Assembly: GCF_014873705.1 (NCBI RefSeq) | Contig: NZ_JADBDS010000001.1 | Coordinates: 124,001-188,000 of the forward strand | Source of the DNA: Mycobacterium sp. OAS707 | GTDB taxonomy: Bacteria > Actinomycetota > Actinomycetes > Mycobacteriales > Mycobacteriaceae | Length of the DNA stretch: 64,000 nt | Reading direction: 5' to 3' | In this document: piece by piece, positions 53,499-63,649 of the stretch | Numbering within the stretch: position 1 is the first letter of the stretch | How the letters are laid out: the number at the start of each line of letters is the position of its first letter | The notes under the pieces: model-generated | What the model saw: only the letters and a program-made list of their open reading frames with translations | Database searches by the model: none | What the model was told of the DNA's origin: nothing | Position numbers and translations under genes: made by a program

Positions 53499-55645
53499 TG
53501 TCATCGGCCGAGCGCGCATCCGTACCCACCGTCTGGCCCGGTGAGGCCTATCCCCTCGGTGCCACGTACGACGGTGCGGGGACAAACTTTTCGCTGTTTT
53601 CCGAAGTAGCCGAGCGGGTGGAGTTGTGCCTGATCGCCAAGGACGGCACCGAGGAGCGCATCAACCTCGATGAGGTCGACGGCTATGTGTGGCATTGCTA
53701 TCTGCCCACCGTCACTCCCGGGCAGCGCTACGGCTTCCGCGTGCACGGCCCGTGGGATCCCGCGGCCGGACACCGGTGCGATCCGAGCAAGCTGTTGCTC
53801 GACCCGTACGGCAAGTCGTTCCACGGTGACTTCGACTTCAGCCAGGCGTTGTTCTCCTACGACCTCAACGCCGAGGACCTGGCGTCGGGCGGCACTCCGC
53901 CGCAGGTCGACTCACTAGGCCACACCATGACCAGCGTGGTGATCAACCCGTTCTTCCAGTGGGCATCGGATCGCGCGCCGCGCACGCCGTACCACGAGAC
54001 CATCATCTACGAAGCCCACGTCAAGGGGATGACGCAGACCCATCCCAGCATCCCCGAGGAACTGCGCGGCACCTATGCCGGGCTCGGCCATCCGGCGATC
54101 ATCGACCATCTGAAGTCGCTGAACGTCACCGCGATCGAGCTGATGCCTGTGCACCAGTTCCTGCACGACCACCGGCTGCTCGAACTCGGTCTGCGAAACT
54201 ACTGGGGCTACAACACATTCGGCTTCTTCGCGCCGCACTACCAATATGCCGCCAACCGGCACGCGGGCGGCGCGGTCGCGGAGTTCAAAACCATGGTGAG
54301 GTCATTTCACGAAGCCGGCATCGAGGTCATTCTCGATGTGGTCTACAACCACACCGCCGAAGGCAACCACCTCGGCCCCACCATCAACTTCCGCGGCATC
54401 GACAACGCCGCCTACTACCGCCTACAGGACGGTGACCTGAGGTTCTACAAGGACTTCACCGGCACCGGCAACAGCCTCAACCCGCGGCATCCGCACACGC
54501 TGCAGTTGATCATGGATTCGCTGCGGTACTGGGTCCTCGAGATGCACGTCGACGGGTTCCGCTTCGACCTGGCCGCGGCACTGGCCCGCGAGTTCTATGA
54601 CGTGGACCGGTTGAGCGCGTTCTTCGATCTGGTGCAGCAGGACCCCGTCGTCAGCCAGGTCAAGTTGATCGCCGAACCGTGGGACGTCGGCGAGGGCGGC
54701 TATCAAGTCGGCAATTTTCCAGGTTTGTGGACCGAATGGAACGGGAAGTATCGCGACACTGTGCGCGATTACTGGCGGGGCGAGCCCGCGACCCTCGGCG
54801 AGTTCGCCTCGCGGCTGACCGGATCCTCGGACCTCTACGAGGCCACCGGCCGGCGGCCCGGTGCGAGCATCAACTTCGTCACCTGTCACGACGGCTTCCC
54901 GCTGGCCGATCTCGTGTCGTACAACGAGAAACACAACGAGGCCAACGGCGAGGACAACCGCGACGGAGAAAGCCACAACCGGTCGTGGAACTGCGGCGTC
55001 GAAGGCCCGACCGACGATCCGGACATCCTTGCGCTGCGCGCCAAGCAGATGCGCAACATCATGGGCACGTTGATGGTTTCTCAGGGCACTCCGATGATTT
55101 CGCACGGCGACGAGATCGGACGCACCCAGCAAGGCAACAACAACGTGTATTGCCAGGACTCCGAGTTGTCCTGGATGGACTGGTCGTTGTGTGAGAAGAA
55201 CGCCGATCTGCTCGAGTTCACCCGCCGGGTCACCAAGCTGCGGCGCGACCATCCCGTGTTCCGCAGGCGCCGCTTCTTCGAAGGCGCGCCGATCGCGCGC
55301 GGCGATCAGGTTCGTGACCTTGCCTGGCTGACGCCGGCCGGCAAGGAGATGACACAGCAGGACTGGGACTCCGGCTTCAAGTGCGTCGCGGTGTTCCTCA
55401 ACGGCGATGCGATCCCGACTCCCAACGCACGCGGGGAACGCGTGGTCGACGATTCGTTCCTGTTGTGCTTCAACGCCAATGACAAGGCACAGGATTTCGT
55501 CACCCCCAAGGGCAACTACGCCAAGGAATGGACCGCCACGTTGGACACCGCCGAAGCGACCGGGTCCACCGACCTGGTCGTGACTGCAGGCAAGAAGATC
55601 TCGCTGCAGGCGCGGTCGTTGCTGGTGCTGCGTAAGACTGCTTGA
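53498..55645 (+). CDS. treX: Glycogen debranching enzyme TreX/GlgX
   Basis: Hydrolyses alpha-1,6 branches of glycogen to linear maltodextrins for TreY. 715 residues from [22 protein letters not shown]-terminal CBM48 (about 15-110), then GH13 barrel: [24 protein letters not shown], nucleophile Asp in VDGFRFDLA near residue 354, acid in LIAEPWDVG near 390, and [11 protein letters not shown] near 465. TGATG overlap with the acyltransferase; upstream open frame is a shadow. First of treX-treY-treZ. Confidence 0.94.
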   Translation: MSSAERASVPTVWPGEAYPLGATYDGAGTNFSLFSEVAERVELCLIAKDGTEERINLDEVDGYVWHCYLPTVTPGQRYGFRVHGPWDPAAGHRCDPSKLLLDPYGKSFHGDFDFSQALFSYDLNAEDLASGGTPPQVDSLGHTMTSVVINPFFQWASDRAPRTPYHETIIYEAHVKGMTQTHPSIPEELRGTYAGLGHPAIIDHLKSLNVTAIELMPVHQFLHDHRLLELGLRNYWGYNTFGFFAPHYQYAANRHAGGAVAEFKTMVRSFHEAGIEVILDVVYNHTAEGNHLGPTINFRGIDNAAYYRLQDGDLRFYKDFTGTGNSLNPRHPHTLQLIMDSLRYWVLEMHVDGFRFDLAAALAREFYDVDRLSAFFDLVQQDPVVSQVKLIAEPWDVGEGGYQVGNFPGLWTEWNGKYRDTVRDYWRGEPATLGEFASRLTGSSDLYEATGRRPGASINFVTCHDGFPLADLVSYNEKHNEANGEDNRDGESHNRSWNCGVEGPTDDPDILALRAKQMRNIMGTLMVSQGTPMISHGDEIGRTQQGNNNVYCQDSELSWMDWSLCEKNADLLEFTRRVTKLRRDHPVFRRRRFFEGAPIARGDQVRDLAWLTPAGKEMTQQDWDSGFKCVAVFLNGDAIPTPNARGERVVDDSFLLCFNANDKAQDFVTPKGNYAKEWTATLDTAEATGSTDLVVTAGKKISLQARSLLVLRKTA

Positions 55646-55650
55646 CACAC

Positions 55651-57855
55651 ATGGCTTTCCCAGTGCTGTCGACCTACCGACTGCAGATGCGCGGTGACTG
55701 CTTCACCTTCGACGACGCCATCGCAATCCTGGACTACCTCGACGAACTCGGCGTGTCGCACCTGTATCTGTCGCCGATCCTGACCGCGGCCGAGGGCTCC
55801 ACCCATGGCTACGACGTCACCGATCCCACCACCGTCTCCCCCGCGCTCGGCGGCGCCGAGGGATTAGCGCGACTCTCCGCCGCTGCGCGGCAACGGAATA
55901 TCGGCCTCGTTGTCGATATCGTGCCGAACCACGTGGGCGTCGACGACCCCAATCAGAACCGTTGGTGGCTCGACGTGTTGACCAAGGGTCGCGCATCACC
56001 GTACGCGTCGTACTTCGACATCGACTGGGACCTCGATCCGGACGGCCGGGTCGTCCTGCCGGTGTTGGGGTCCGACGATGATCCGGCGCCGCCGAACTAT
56101 CCCGCCGACCAGACGCACTACCGGCCGATCGGATGGCGCAACGGCATCTGCGGGTATCGGCGGTTCTTCTCCATCACGTCGCTGGCTGGATTGCGCCAGG
56201 AAGACCGCGCGGTGTTCGACGCCACGCACGTGGAGGTCAAGCGATGGTTCACCGAGGGCCTCGTCGACGGCATTCGGATAGACCATCCGGACGGATTATC
56301 CAACCCCGCAGGCTATCTGGGGTGGCTGCGCGAACTCGTCGGGCCCGACGCCTGGATCGTGATCGAGAAGATTCTCGCCGTCGGCGAACCGTTGGAGCCG
56401 ACGCTGCCCGTCGCGGGCACCACCGGCTACGACGCGCTGCGCGAAATCGGCGGACTGTTTCTCGATCCCGCAGGCGCAGGCCCGCTCACCGCGTTGTTCG
56501 ACTCGACTGGCAACACGTACGCCGAGATGCCGCAGTTGGCTCGACGGCTGAAAGCGCAGGCCGTCACCGACACGCTCGCAAGCGAACTCGCCCGGTTGCA
56601 TCGCACCATCGCCTCCGCGACCGGTATCGACCACCCCGACGTGCCCCGCGCCGTAGCGGAATTGATCAGCCGGGTGCCCGTCTACCGCTCCGACTACCGG
56701 TCGTTGTCCCTGGTGCTGCCGGAGGCATTGGCCGAAACCGCCACGGCGCTACCGGAATTGACGCAACCGCTGAGCATCGTGGCCTCGACGCTGTCGACCA
56801 GTGCCGAAGCGGCGGTCCGGTTGCAGCAATTGTGCGGCGCAGCGACCGCCAAGTCGATGGAGGACTGCCTGTTTTATCGGGATGCCCGCTTGGTGTCGCT
56901 GAACGAGGTCGGTGGAGAGCCGGAACGGTTCGGTGTCAGCGTCGCGGAGTTTCACGAGCGCGCCGCGGTAAGGGCCAGGCTGTGGCCGCAGGCGATGGTG
57001 GCGTTGACCACCCACGACACCAAGCGCGGTGAGGATGTGCGGGCCCGGATCGGGGTGCTCTCGCAGGTGCCGTCGTTGTGGGCGGAGTTGGTCGGCAAGT
57101 GGGTCCTCGCGGCGCCGCCGCCTGATCCCGCGACCGGACTGTTCTTGTTGCAGAACCTGTTCGGCGTGTGGCCGACCGACGGTGAGGTGACCGACGACCT
57201 CCGCACCCGGGTGCACGCGTACGCCGAGAAAGCCGTCAGAGAAGCCGCGGTGCACACCACATGGAATGATCCGGACACCGCGTTCGAATCCGATCTGCAC
57301 GCGTGGCTGGATGCAGTGATGGACGGTCCGGTCGGGGCAGAACTCACCTCGCTGGTCGCCCGACTCGATGAACACGTGCGCAACGACAGCCTCGGCCAGA
57401 AACTGGTGGCGTTGACAGCCCCAGGGGTGCCCGACGTGTATCAGGGCACCGAACTGTGGGAAGACAGCCTTGTCGATCCGGACAACCGGCGACCCGTGGA
57501 CTACCCGACGCGGCGGCAGGCGTCACAGCATCCGAAGATGAACATCACGAGGTCGGCGCTGCGACTGCGCCGCGACCGCCCCGACACATTCACCAACGGC
57601 GACTACACGCCGCTGCTGGCAGAAGGCGCGGGCGCCGAGCATCTGGTCGCTTTCCTGCGAGGAGACGACGTGGTGACCGCCGTCACCCGGCATTCGGTTC
57701 GCCTTGCTGAAACCGGTTGGGGCGATACGACATTGACGTTTCCCGCAGGCACCTGGACGGACCGCATCGGCGGGGGCCGATTCAGCGGAAAGGTCTCGGC
57801 CTCCGATCTGTTCGCCGGGTCCGCTGTCGCGCTGCTGGAGCGGGCCGATGACTGA
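55651..57855 (+). CDS. treY: Maltooligosyltrehalose synthase
   Basis: Converts the reducing end of maltodextrin to an alpha-1,1 trehalose linkage. 734 residues from MAFPVLSTYRLQMRGD, the conserved TreY start. HLYLSPILTAAEGSTHGYD near residue 37, DIVPNHVGV near 88, nucleophile Asp in DGIRIDHPDGL near 210, acid in VIEKILAVGE near 237. A TTG at 55642 overlapping the treX stop would add three residues (TTG ACA CAC). Followed by treZ with an 8-base overlap. Confidence 0.95.
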   Translation: MAFPVLSTYRLQMRGDCFTFDDAIAILDYLDELGVSHLYLSPILTAAEGSTHGYDVTDPTTVSPALGGAEGLARLSAAARQRNIGLVVDIVPNHVGVDDPNQNRWWLDVLTKGRASPYASYFDIDWDLDPDGRVVLPVLGSDDDPAPPNYPADQTHYRPIGWRNGICGYRRFFSITSLAGLRQEDRAVFDATHVEVKRWFTEGLVDGIRIDHPDGLSNPAGYLGWLRELVGPDAWIVIEKILAVGEPLEPTLPVAGTTGYDALREIGGLFLDPAGAGPLTALFDSTGNTYAEMPQLARRLKAQAVTDTLASELARLHRTIASATGIDHPDVPRAVAELISRVPVYRSDYRSLSLVLPEALAETATALPELTQPLSIVASTLSTSAEAAVRLQQLCGAATAKSMEDCLFYRDARLVSLNEVGGEPERFGVSVAEFHERAAVRARLWPQAMVALTTHDTKRGEDVRARIGVLSQVPSLWAELVGKWVLAAPPPDPATGLFLLQNLFGVWPTDGEVTDDLRTRVHAYAEKAVREAAVHTTWNDPDTAFESDLHAWLDAVMDGPVGAELTSLVARLDEHVRNDSLGQKLVALTAPGVPDVYQGTELWEDSLVDPDNRRPVDYPTRRQASQHPKMNITRSALRLRRDRPDTFTNGDYTPLLAEGAGAEHLVAFLRGDDVVTAVTRHSVRLAETGWGDTTLTFPAGTWTDRIGGGRFSGKVSASDLFAGSAVALLERADD

Positions 57856-59590
57856 CTTCGCGGTGTGGGCGCCGCGGCCGCACCAGGTGCGCCTCGACGT
57901 GGAGGGCACCCTGTATCCGATGACGCGGTCCGACGACGGCTGGTGGCGGGCATCAGTCGACGCCCGACCCGATGCGCGGTACGGCTTCGTCCTCGACGAC
58001 GATCCGAAGGTGCTACCGGATCCTCGCTCCGCCCGTCAGCCCGACGGCGTGCACGAACGCTCGCAGTTGTGGCAGCCCGCCGCGGCCGCGTGGTCAGACG
58101 GTGGCTGGCAGGGCCTGTCGATCGAAGGCCGCGTCATCTACGAGTTGCACGTCGGCACCTTCACGCCGGCAGGCACATTCGACTCGGCGATCGAAAAACT
58201 GGACTATCTGGTCGATCTGGGCGTCGATTTCGTCGAGCTGATGCCGGTCAACGCGTTCGGCGGGACACACGGCTGGGGTTACGACGGCGTGCTCTGGTAT
58301 GCGGTACACGAGCCGTATGGCGGGCCCGACGGGCTCGTGCGGCTGATCAATGCCTGTCATCAGCGTGGGCTCGGGGTGCTGATCGACGCGGTGTTCAATC
58401 ACCTTGGCCCGTCAGGCAATTACCTGCCGCAATTCGGGCCGTACCTGTCGTCGGGCAGCAACCCGTGGGGCGAGTCGATCAACATCTCCGATGCGGACGC
58501 CGACGAGGTGCGTCGCTACATCATCGAATGTGCGCTGCGATGGATGCGTGAGTTTCACGCCGACGGCCTTCGACTCGACGCCGTGCACGCGCTTGTCGAC
58601 ACCACCGCCATCCACATTCTCGAAGAGCTGGCCGGCGAAACCGACGCCCTGGCACAGGAGTTGGGCCGCCCCCTTTCGCTGATCGCGGAGAGCGACCTCA
58701 ACGACCCCAGGTTGATCACTCCCCGTGACCGCGGCGGATACGGAATGACCGCGCAGTGGGACGACGACATCCACCACGCCATCCACGCGGCGGTGTCGGG
58801 CGAGCAGCAGGGCTACTACTCGGATTTCGGTTCGATGGAGGCGTTGGCGCAGACGTTGACGCACGGCTACTTCCACGCGGGGACGTACTCGTCGTTCCGG
58901 CATCGCCGCCACGGACGTCCGCTCGACACGACCAGCATCCCTGCGACACGGCTGCTGGCGTACACGCTGACGCACGACCAGGTCGGCAACCGCGCGGTCG
59001 GGGACCGGCCCTCGCAGAATCTGAGCTTTGGTCAACTGGCCGTCAAGGCGGCGCTCGCCCTTGGATCACCGTATACCGCAATGCTTTTCATGGGCGAGGA
59101 ATGGGGCTCGTCATCGCCGTTCCAGTTCTTCAGCTCGCATCCGGAGCCGGAGTTGGCGAGGGCGACCGCCGAGGGACGCAAGCGTGAGTTCGCCGAACAC
59201 GGCTGGGACGCCGACGCGATTCCGGATCCCCAGGACCCCGCGACCTTCCAACGGTCCAAGTTGAACTGGGCCGAGATCGACGAGGGCGAGCATGGCAGGC
59301 TGCGGCGGTTCTATCGGCAGCTGATCGCGTTGCGGCACAACGAACCTGACTTGGCCGATCCTTGGCTGGACCACATGCGCGTCGACTATGACGAAGCCGA
59401 CCGGTGGGTGGTCATGCACCGAGGATCGTTGGCGATCGCGTGCAACCTTGGCACCGATGCCGTCGAGGTCCCGGCCACCGGCAAGGTCGCGTTGGCATGG
59501 GGCGAGCCCGAAGTCAGGTACGGCTCAACGGTATTGGCGCCACACTCAGTCGCGGTGTTGCGATCAGAGCAGGTAGCGGTACGCGGGTGA
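57848..59590 (+). CDS. treZ: Maltooligosyltrehalose trehalohydrolase
   Basis: Releases trehalose from maltooligosyltrehalose. 580 residues. N-terminal CBM48-like domain (FAVWAPRPHQVRLDVEG), GH13 barrel with IYELHVGTFTPAGTF near residue 97, LIDAVFNHLGPSG near 180, nucleophile in DGLRLDAVHAL near 240, acid in LIAESDLND near 280, and THDQVGNRA near 380. Its last 27 bases overlap the end of ilvA on the other strand. Confidence 0.95.
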   Translation: MTDFAVWAPRPHQVRLDVEGTLYPMTRSDDGWWRASVDARPDARYGFVLDDDPKVLPDPRSARQPDGVHERSQLWQPAAAAWSDGGWQGLSIEGRVIYELHVGTFTPAGTFDSAIEKLDYLVDLGVDFVELMPVNAFGGTHGWGYDGVLWYAVHEPYGGPDGLVRLINACHQRGLGVLIDAVFNHLGPSGNYLPQFGPYLSSGSNPWGESINISDADADEVRRYIIECALRWMREFHADGLRLDAVHALVDTTAIHILEELAGETDALAQELGRPLSLIAESDLNDPRLITPRDRGGYGMTAQWDDDIHHAIHAAVSGEQQGYYSDFGSMEALAQTLTHGYFHAGTYSSFRHRRHGRPLDTTSIPATRLLAYTLTHDQVGNRAVGDRPSQNLSFGQLAVKAALALGSPYTAMLFMGEEWGSSSPFQFFSSHPEPELARATAEGRKREFAEHGWDADAIPDPQDPATFQRSKLNWAEIDEGEHGRLRRFYRQLIALRHNEPDLADPWLDHMRVDYDEADRWVVMHRGSLAIACNLGTDAVEVPATGKVALAWGEPEVRYGSTVLAPHSVAVLRSEQVAVRG

Positions 59591-60853
59591 GCCCGGCTCC
59601 AAAGTCTCGACGTGGATGTCGGAGGCCTTGATCCGGTCGAGCAGGCCTTCGAAATCGGCGGCCGAACTCAGTTCGATGCCGACGAGCGCCTCACCCGTTT
59701 CGCGGTTGTTGCGCTTGACGTACTCGAACAGGGTGATGTCGTCGTTCGGGCCGAGCACGTCGTCGAGGAACCGCCGCAGCGCACCGGGTTCCTGTGGGAA
59801 GTCGACGAGGAAGTAGTGCTTGAGCCCGAGGTGGACCAGCGAGCGTTCGAGCACCTCGTTGTACCGCGACACGTCGTTGTTGCCGCCCGAAATCAGGCAC
59901 ACCACAGTCGATCCCGGCTCGATGTCGGCCTCCATCACTGCGGCCACCGACAGCGCGCCTGCGGGCTCGGCGATGATGCCCTCGTTCTGATAGAGGTCGA
60001 GCATCGCGGTGCACACCGCGCCCTCGTCGACCGTGGTGATCGACACCATGTCACCTGCCGCGGAGAGCGCCGCATACGGCAGCGAGCCCGCGCGCGCGAC
60101 CGCAGCGCCGTCGACGAACTGGTCGACGTGCTCCAGCGTGACGGGTTCGCCATTGGCTAGCGCGGCGACCATTGCGGCGGCGCCTGCCGGTTCGACGCCC
60201 AACACCGAGGTATTGGCCGTGCGTTCGGCCAGATAGGTGGTGACGCCGCTGATGCAGCCACCACCACCGACGGGCACGATCACCAGGTCGGGCTCACCGT
60301 CGAGTTGATCGAGTATCTCGACGGCGATGGTGCCCTGGCCGGCCATCGTGCGCAGATCGTCGTACGGCGGCACCAGCGTGGCACCCGTGCGGGCGACGTC
60401 ATCGAGTGCCGCGGCTGCGGCGACGTCGTAGGTCTTGCCGCCCACGATCAGCTCGATGAACTCGCGGCCGTGATAGCGGATGCGGTCGCGCTTCTGCTTC
60501 GGCGTTTTGGCCGGCACGTACACCCGGCCGTGCACGCCCATCGAGCGGCACGCCATCGCGAAGCCCTGCGCATGGTTGCCCGCCGACGAGCAGACCACGC
60601 CCGCGGCCTTCTCGTCCTCGGACAGCTGCATCAGCAGGTTGTGCGCGCCGCGCAGCTTGTAGGAGCGGACCGCCTGCAGATCCTCGCGCTTGAGGTAGAC
60701 GGTCGCGCCCGTGGCCTCCGACAGCCGCTCGCTGTACTGCAGCGGGCTGCGCAGCACCACGCCGGAAATTCGCTGAGCAGCCTCGTCGATATCTGCGGCG
60801 GAAAGCGGCGCAGACATTCCAGTACGACGGCTCTGGCTCAGTTCAGCGGACAC
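59564..60853 (-). CDS. ilvA: Threonine dehydratase (biosynthetic)
   Basis: PLP-dependent deamination of threonine to 2-oxobutyrate for isoleucine. 429 residues. PLP lysine in RSYKLRGAHN near residue 65, SAGNHAQGFA near 91, PVGGGGCISG near 193. One C-terminal ACT-like regulatory module (HYFLVDFPQEPGALRRFLDDVLG) follows, shorter than E. coli IlvA with two modules, as in other actinobacteria. GTG start. Convergent with treZ. Confidence 0.94.
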   Translation of the reverse strand: MSAELSQSRRTGMSAPLSAADIDEAAQRISGVVLRSPLQYSERLSEATGATVYLKREDLQAVRSYKLRGAHNLLMQLSEDEKAAGVVCSSAGNHAQGFAMACRSMGVHGRVYVPAKTPKQKRDRIRYHGREFIELIVGGKTYDVAAAAALDDVARTGATLVPPYDDLRTMAGQGTIAVEILDQLDGEPDLVIVPVGGGGCISGVTTYLAERTANTSVLGVEPAGAAAMVAALANGEPVTLEHVDQFVDGAAVARAGSLPYAALSAAGDMVSITTVDEGAVCTAMLDLYQNEGIIAEPAGALSVAAVMEADIEPGSTVVCLISGGNNDVSRYNEVLERSLVHLGLKHYFLVDFPQEPGALRRFLDDVLGPNDDITLFEYVKRNNRETGEALVGIELSSAADFEGLLDRIKASDIHVETLEPGSPAYRYLL

Positions 60854-60882
60854 CGAACAATAGTGCCACCAACCAGCGGTTT

Positions 60883-61320
60883 TCAGTTAATCGGGGTCAG
60901 CACGAAGACAGGAATCTGCCGGTCCGTCTTGGTCTGGTACTCCGCGTAGTCCGGCCAGGCCTCGACCGCACGCTCCCACCAGACGGCCTTCTCGTCACCC
61001 GTGACCTCGCGCGCCTCGTATTCCTTGGTGACGTCGCCGTCCTGCAACTCGACCCGCGGGTGTGCCTTGATGTTGTAGTACCAGACCGGGTTCTTCGGCG
61101 CCCCGCCGAGAGACGCGACGACCGCGTACTGGCCGTCGTGCTCGACGCGCATCAGCGGCGTCTTCCGCACCTTGCCGGTCTTGGCGCCGATCGTGGTCAG
61201 CAGGATGATCGGCTTGCCCTTCATCTCGCTGCCGTCGGTGGTGCCGGTCTCGAGGATCCTGTCGGCGTCCTTGCGGACCCAGTCCCACGGGCTTGCTTCG
61301 TACTCTCCGGAAAGTGGCAT
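60883..61320 (-). CDS. Deazaflavin (F420)-dependent nitroreductase-family protein
   Basis: 145 residues of the Ddn/Rv1558 group. Features: [43 protein letters not shown] (cofactor phosphate loop), [29 protein letters not shown] and the C-terminal [16 protein letters not shown]. Close to the active Ddn pattern, so F420-dependent reduction is likely; natural substrate (possibly quinones) is not shown by sequence. Single gene with ilvA upstream on the same strand, 29 bases apart. Confidence 0.88.
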   Translation of the reverse strand: MPLSGEYEASPWDWVRKDADRILETGTTDGSEMKGKPIILLTTIGAKTGKVRKTPLMRVEHDGQYAVVASLGGAPKNPVWYYNIKAHPRVELQDGDVTKEYEAREVTGDEKAVWWERAVEAWPDYAEYQTKTDRQIPVFVLTPIN

Positions 61321-61407
61321 CGCACCAGCGTAGACCCGCTACCGAAGTGCCCATTCAGGCCGGTGTTTCGGTTGACCGAAAACTCGGTTGCGAGCTATCG
61401 TCACCTC

Positions 61408-61605
61408 ATGACCGTGCGCGACGAAGTCAACATCGCCGGCGTGGCGTGGCCGGTCTACAAGCTGCTGGCGCTCGCCATCGGCTTCCTGGTCCTGGTGATC
61501 GTCGCGGTCGCCACCGGCAGCGCCGCACCCTCGGTCCTTGCCGCTGCAGCAGCCGGCACCGTGGTCTGGCTGGCCCTGCGCCCGTTCCAGTCGTCTGAGC
61601 GTTAG
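61408..61605 (+). CDS. Small two-helix membrane protein
   Basis: 65 residues: MTVRDEVNIAGVAWPVYK, then hydrophobic stretches at about 19-36 and 40-56, and a polar end FQSSER. ATG 61408 follows TATCGT (61396-61401) by six bases, a leaderless promoter pattern, which supports it as real despite its size. No family recognised. Its stop overlaps the stop of the facing SRPBCC gene in four bases (TTAG). Confidence 0.6.
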   Translation: MTVRDEVNIAGVAWPVYKLLALAIGFLVLVIVAVATGSAAPSVLAAAAAGTVVWLALRPFQSSER

Positions 61606-62003
61606 TTCTCCAGCAGCCGCCGTAGCGCCTCGAGGTCAGCGGCCACCGCGGCAGCATCGGCATCGAATTCGGCTGACGTCATGCCGTCGCGTCGCCGCAC
61701 CGTGAACAACACCTCACAGCGGGGCTCCCCGATGCCTGCGGGAATCACCCGCAGCGGGTTGTAGACGGCCTCGCCCGACGGCAGCCGGACCACGTGGTCG
61801 AGCACGCCGAACTGGTTCGGCGGCGCGAACTCGACCGTCACCTGGCCCATCGGGGAATCGGCGACCCAGCCGTCGGCGGTCTGCCGAAGTTCGCCTGCGG
61901 CGAGTCCGGCGGCCCACTGCGGCCAGGTTTGTGGGTCGGCGGCGAACTCGTAGACGACTTCTGGGGCGGCTTCGATCCAAATGCTGACGTGTCGCGATTC
62001 CAT
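61602..62003 (-). CDS. SRPBCC-family (START-like) protein
   Basis: 133 residues from MESRHVSIWIEAAPEVVYEFAADPQTWPQWAAGL, the typical opening of polyketide-cyclase/SRPBCC proteins. A single helix-grip fold with a hydrophobic ligand cavity is expected; ligand unknown. The upstream in-frame start 62045 would overlap the divergent gene, so 62003 is preferred. Confidence 0.78.
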   Translation of the reverse strand: MESRHVSIWIEAAPEVVYEFAADPQTWPQWAAGLAAGELRQTADGWVADSPMGQVTVEFAPPNQFGVLDHVVRLPSGEAVYNPLRVIPAGIGEPRCEVLFTVRRRDGMTSAEFDADAAAVAADLEALRRLLEN

Positions 62004-62032
62004 CCCCTTATCGTGTCGCACACACTGACCTG

Positions 62033-62779
62033 ATGGACACGACACCCGAACCCTCGGCGGCGGTCGACGAATTCCTCAAGCGCGCAGAGCGCTTGGCCTC
62101 CGGCGCCGAACGCCATCTACCGTCGTGGCTGCGGCCCGGCGATCCCGAGAGCCGATTGCCAGTGCTGTTCGCGCTCGTCGCCGTGATCGGTCTGCAACTG
62201 GCAATCCCGAAGAGCTACACCGTGGTCCCCCGCTGGCCGCTGGTCGGGCTCGAGTTGCTTCTCATTGCGGTGCTGCTGTGGCTCAACCCGCTGAAACTCA
62301 CCAACGCGACACGGCTCGGCCGATACGCCACCTGGGTGCTGCTCGCCGCCATCACCCTGGACAACACGCTTTCGGCGGTGCTGCTGGACGTTCGCATCCT
62401 CACTGGTGAGGTCAGCAACAAGGCTGCGGTGTTGCTGGGCAGCGGCGGGGCGGTCTTCGTGACCAACATCATCGTGTTCGGCATCTGGTACTGGGAACTG
62501 GACCGCGGCGGCCCGTTCGCCCGGCGTGCGGGCGAACAGCCCTACCCGGACTTCATGTTTCCGCAGATGGACCCCGACACCGCGAAGCTGGTCAAACCGG
62601 GGTGGCGTCCGACGTTCGTCGACTATCTGTACGTCAGCCTGACCAACGCGATGGCCTTTTCTCCAACCGACACGATGCCGCTGGCCCGTTGGGCCAAGGG
62701 AATGATGGCGGTGCAGAGCCTGGTGGCGGTGACCACCATCGCGCTCGTAATCGCAAGGGCGGTGAACGTTTTGGGCTGA
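62033..62779 (+). CDS. Conserved multi-pass membrane protein
   Basis: 248 residues with about five to six hydrophobic segments (about 43-58, 67-84, 97-117, 132-152 and 224-244). Between them is the motif DYLYVSLTNAMAFSPTDTMPLARWAK near residue 200, similar to the pore-like segment of small ion-channel-type membrane proteins. Family resembles uncharacterised DUF1345-like proteins but I cannot assign it. ATG 62033 is 29 bases from the divergent SRPBCC start. Confidence 0.7.
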   Translation: MDTTPEPSAAVDEFLKRAERLASGAERHLPSWLRPGDPESRLPVLFALVAVIGLQLAIPKSYTVVPRWPLVGLELLLIAVLLWLNPLKLTNATRLGRYATWVLLAAITLDNTLSAVLLDVRILTGEVSNKAAVLLGSGGAVFVTNIIVFGIWYWELDRGGPFARRAGEQPYPDFMFPQMDPDTAKLVKPGWRPTFVDYLYVSLTNAMAFSPTDTMPLARWAKGMMAVQSLVAVTTIALVIARAVNVLG

Positions 62780-62815
62780 TTGTTCAGCCTGAAAAGCGGA
62801 GTATCGTTGGCGGAC

Positions 62816-63649
62816 ATGGGAATTGCCACTACCGAACTCACGCCAGTCGAGCAGACCGCGTTCCTCACTCAATATGCCAGGGCGCTGGACAGCCGGTGGG
62901 CACGACCGATTCTCGCCGACCGGCTGGCCGACGAGGTCGTCGGCCAGATCGACTACGACTTCGCGGGTCTGGGCGTGCAGACCAGCGTCGTCTGCCAGAC
63001 GGCGCTACGGGCGAAGATGCTCGACGACCGGGTGCGCGCGTTCATCCGAAAGCACCGGGACGCCGTCGTGGTTGACCTCGGCGCGGGACTGGACAGCGGC
63101 GTCTATCGTGTCGACCCGCCCTCGACGGTGGACTGGTACAGCGTGGACCTGCCTGGGATCATGTCACTTCGCGACGAGGTGTTGCCGGCCCACCCGCACT
63201 CGCATTCGGTGCCCGCGTCCCTTTCCGAAAAGCATTGGCCCGATGGCATTCCCGCCGACCGCCCGACAATTCTGGTCGCTGACGGGTTGTTCGCGTTCCT
63301 GTCCGAAGCGGTGATCGTGAGCATCTTCCGGCGCATCACCGACTACTTCAGCTCCGGCGAGCTCGCATTCAACGACTATGGCCGCATCGGCTGGGTCAGC
63401 CGAGTCGCGATCAAGCTCTCCCCGCAGAAGATGTTCAAGGACGTCGGAAGCCAATGGGGTTATGCGGGTTTCAAGGACGCACACCATCCGGAGATGTGGA
63501 ACCGGCGGCTGACATTGGTCGAGGAAGCCAGCCTGGCGCACCAGCCCGAGGTCGACCTGTTTCCCGGATGGATCCGGGTGGCGACAAAGCTGTCCGGCAA
63601 GAGCAAGGCAGGCGCACGCAAGGCGCGCATCCTGCGCTACGCGTTCTAG
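62816..63649 (+). CDS. LCM/PPM1-family S-adenosylmethionine methyltransferase
   Basis: 277 residues from [25 protein letters not shown]. The SAM motif [16 protein letters not shown] near residue 85 and the acidic [15 protein letters not shown] near 112 are those of the leucine carboxyl methyltransferase-like family; [10 protein letters not shown] near 155 is conserved too. Such proteins are multicopy in mycobacteria with unknown targets. ATG 62816 is eight bases after TATCGT. Its stop shares CTAG with the end of dnaE1. Confidence 0.85.
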   Translation: MGIATTELTPVEQTAFLTQYARALDSRWARPILADRLADEVVGQIDYDFAGLGVQTSVVCQTALRAKMLDDRVRAFIRKHRDAVVVDLGAGLDSGVYRVDPPSTVDWYSVDLPGIMSLRDEVLPAHPHSHSVPASLSEKHWPDGIPADRPTILVADGLFAFLSEAVIVSIFRRITDYFSSGELAFNDYGRIGWVSRVAIKLSPQKMFKDVGSQWGYAGFKDAHHPEMWNRRLTLVEEASLAHQPEVDLFPGWIRVATKLSGKSKAGARKARILRYAF

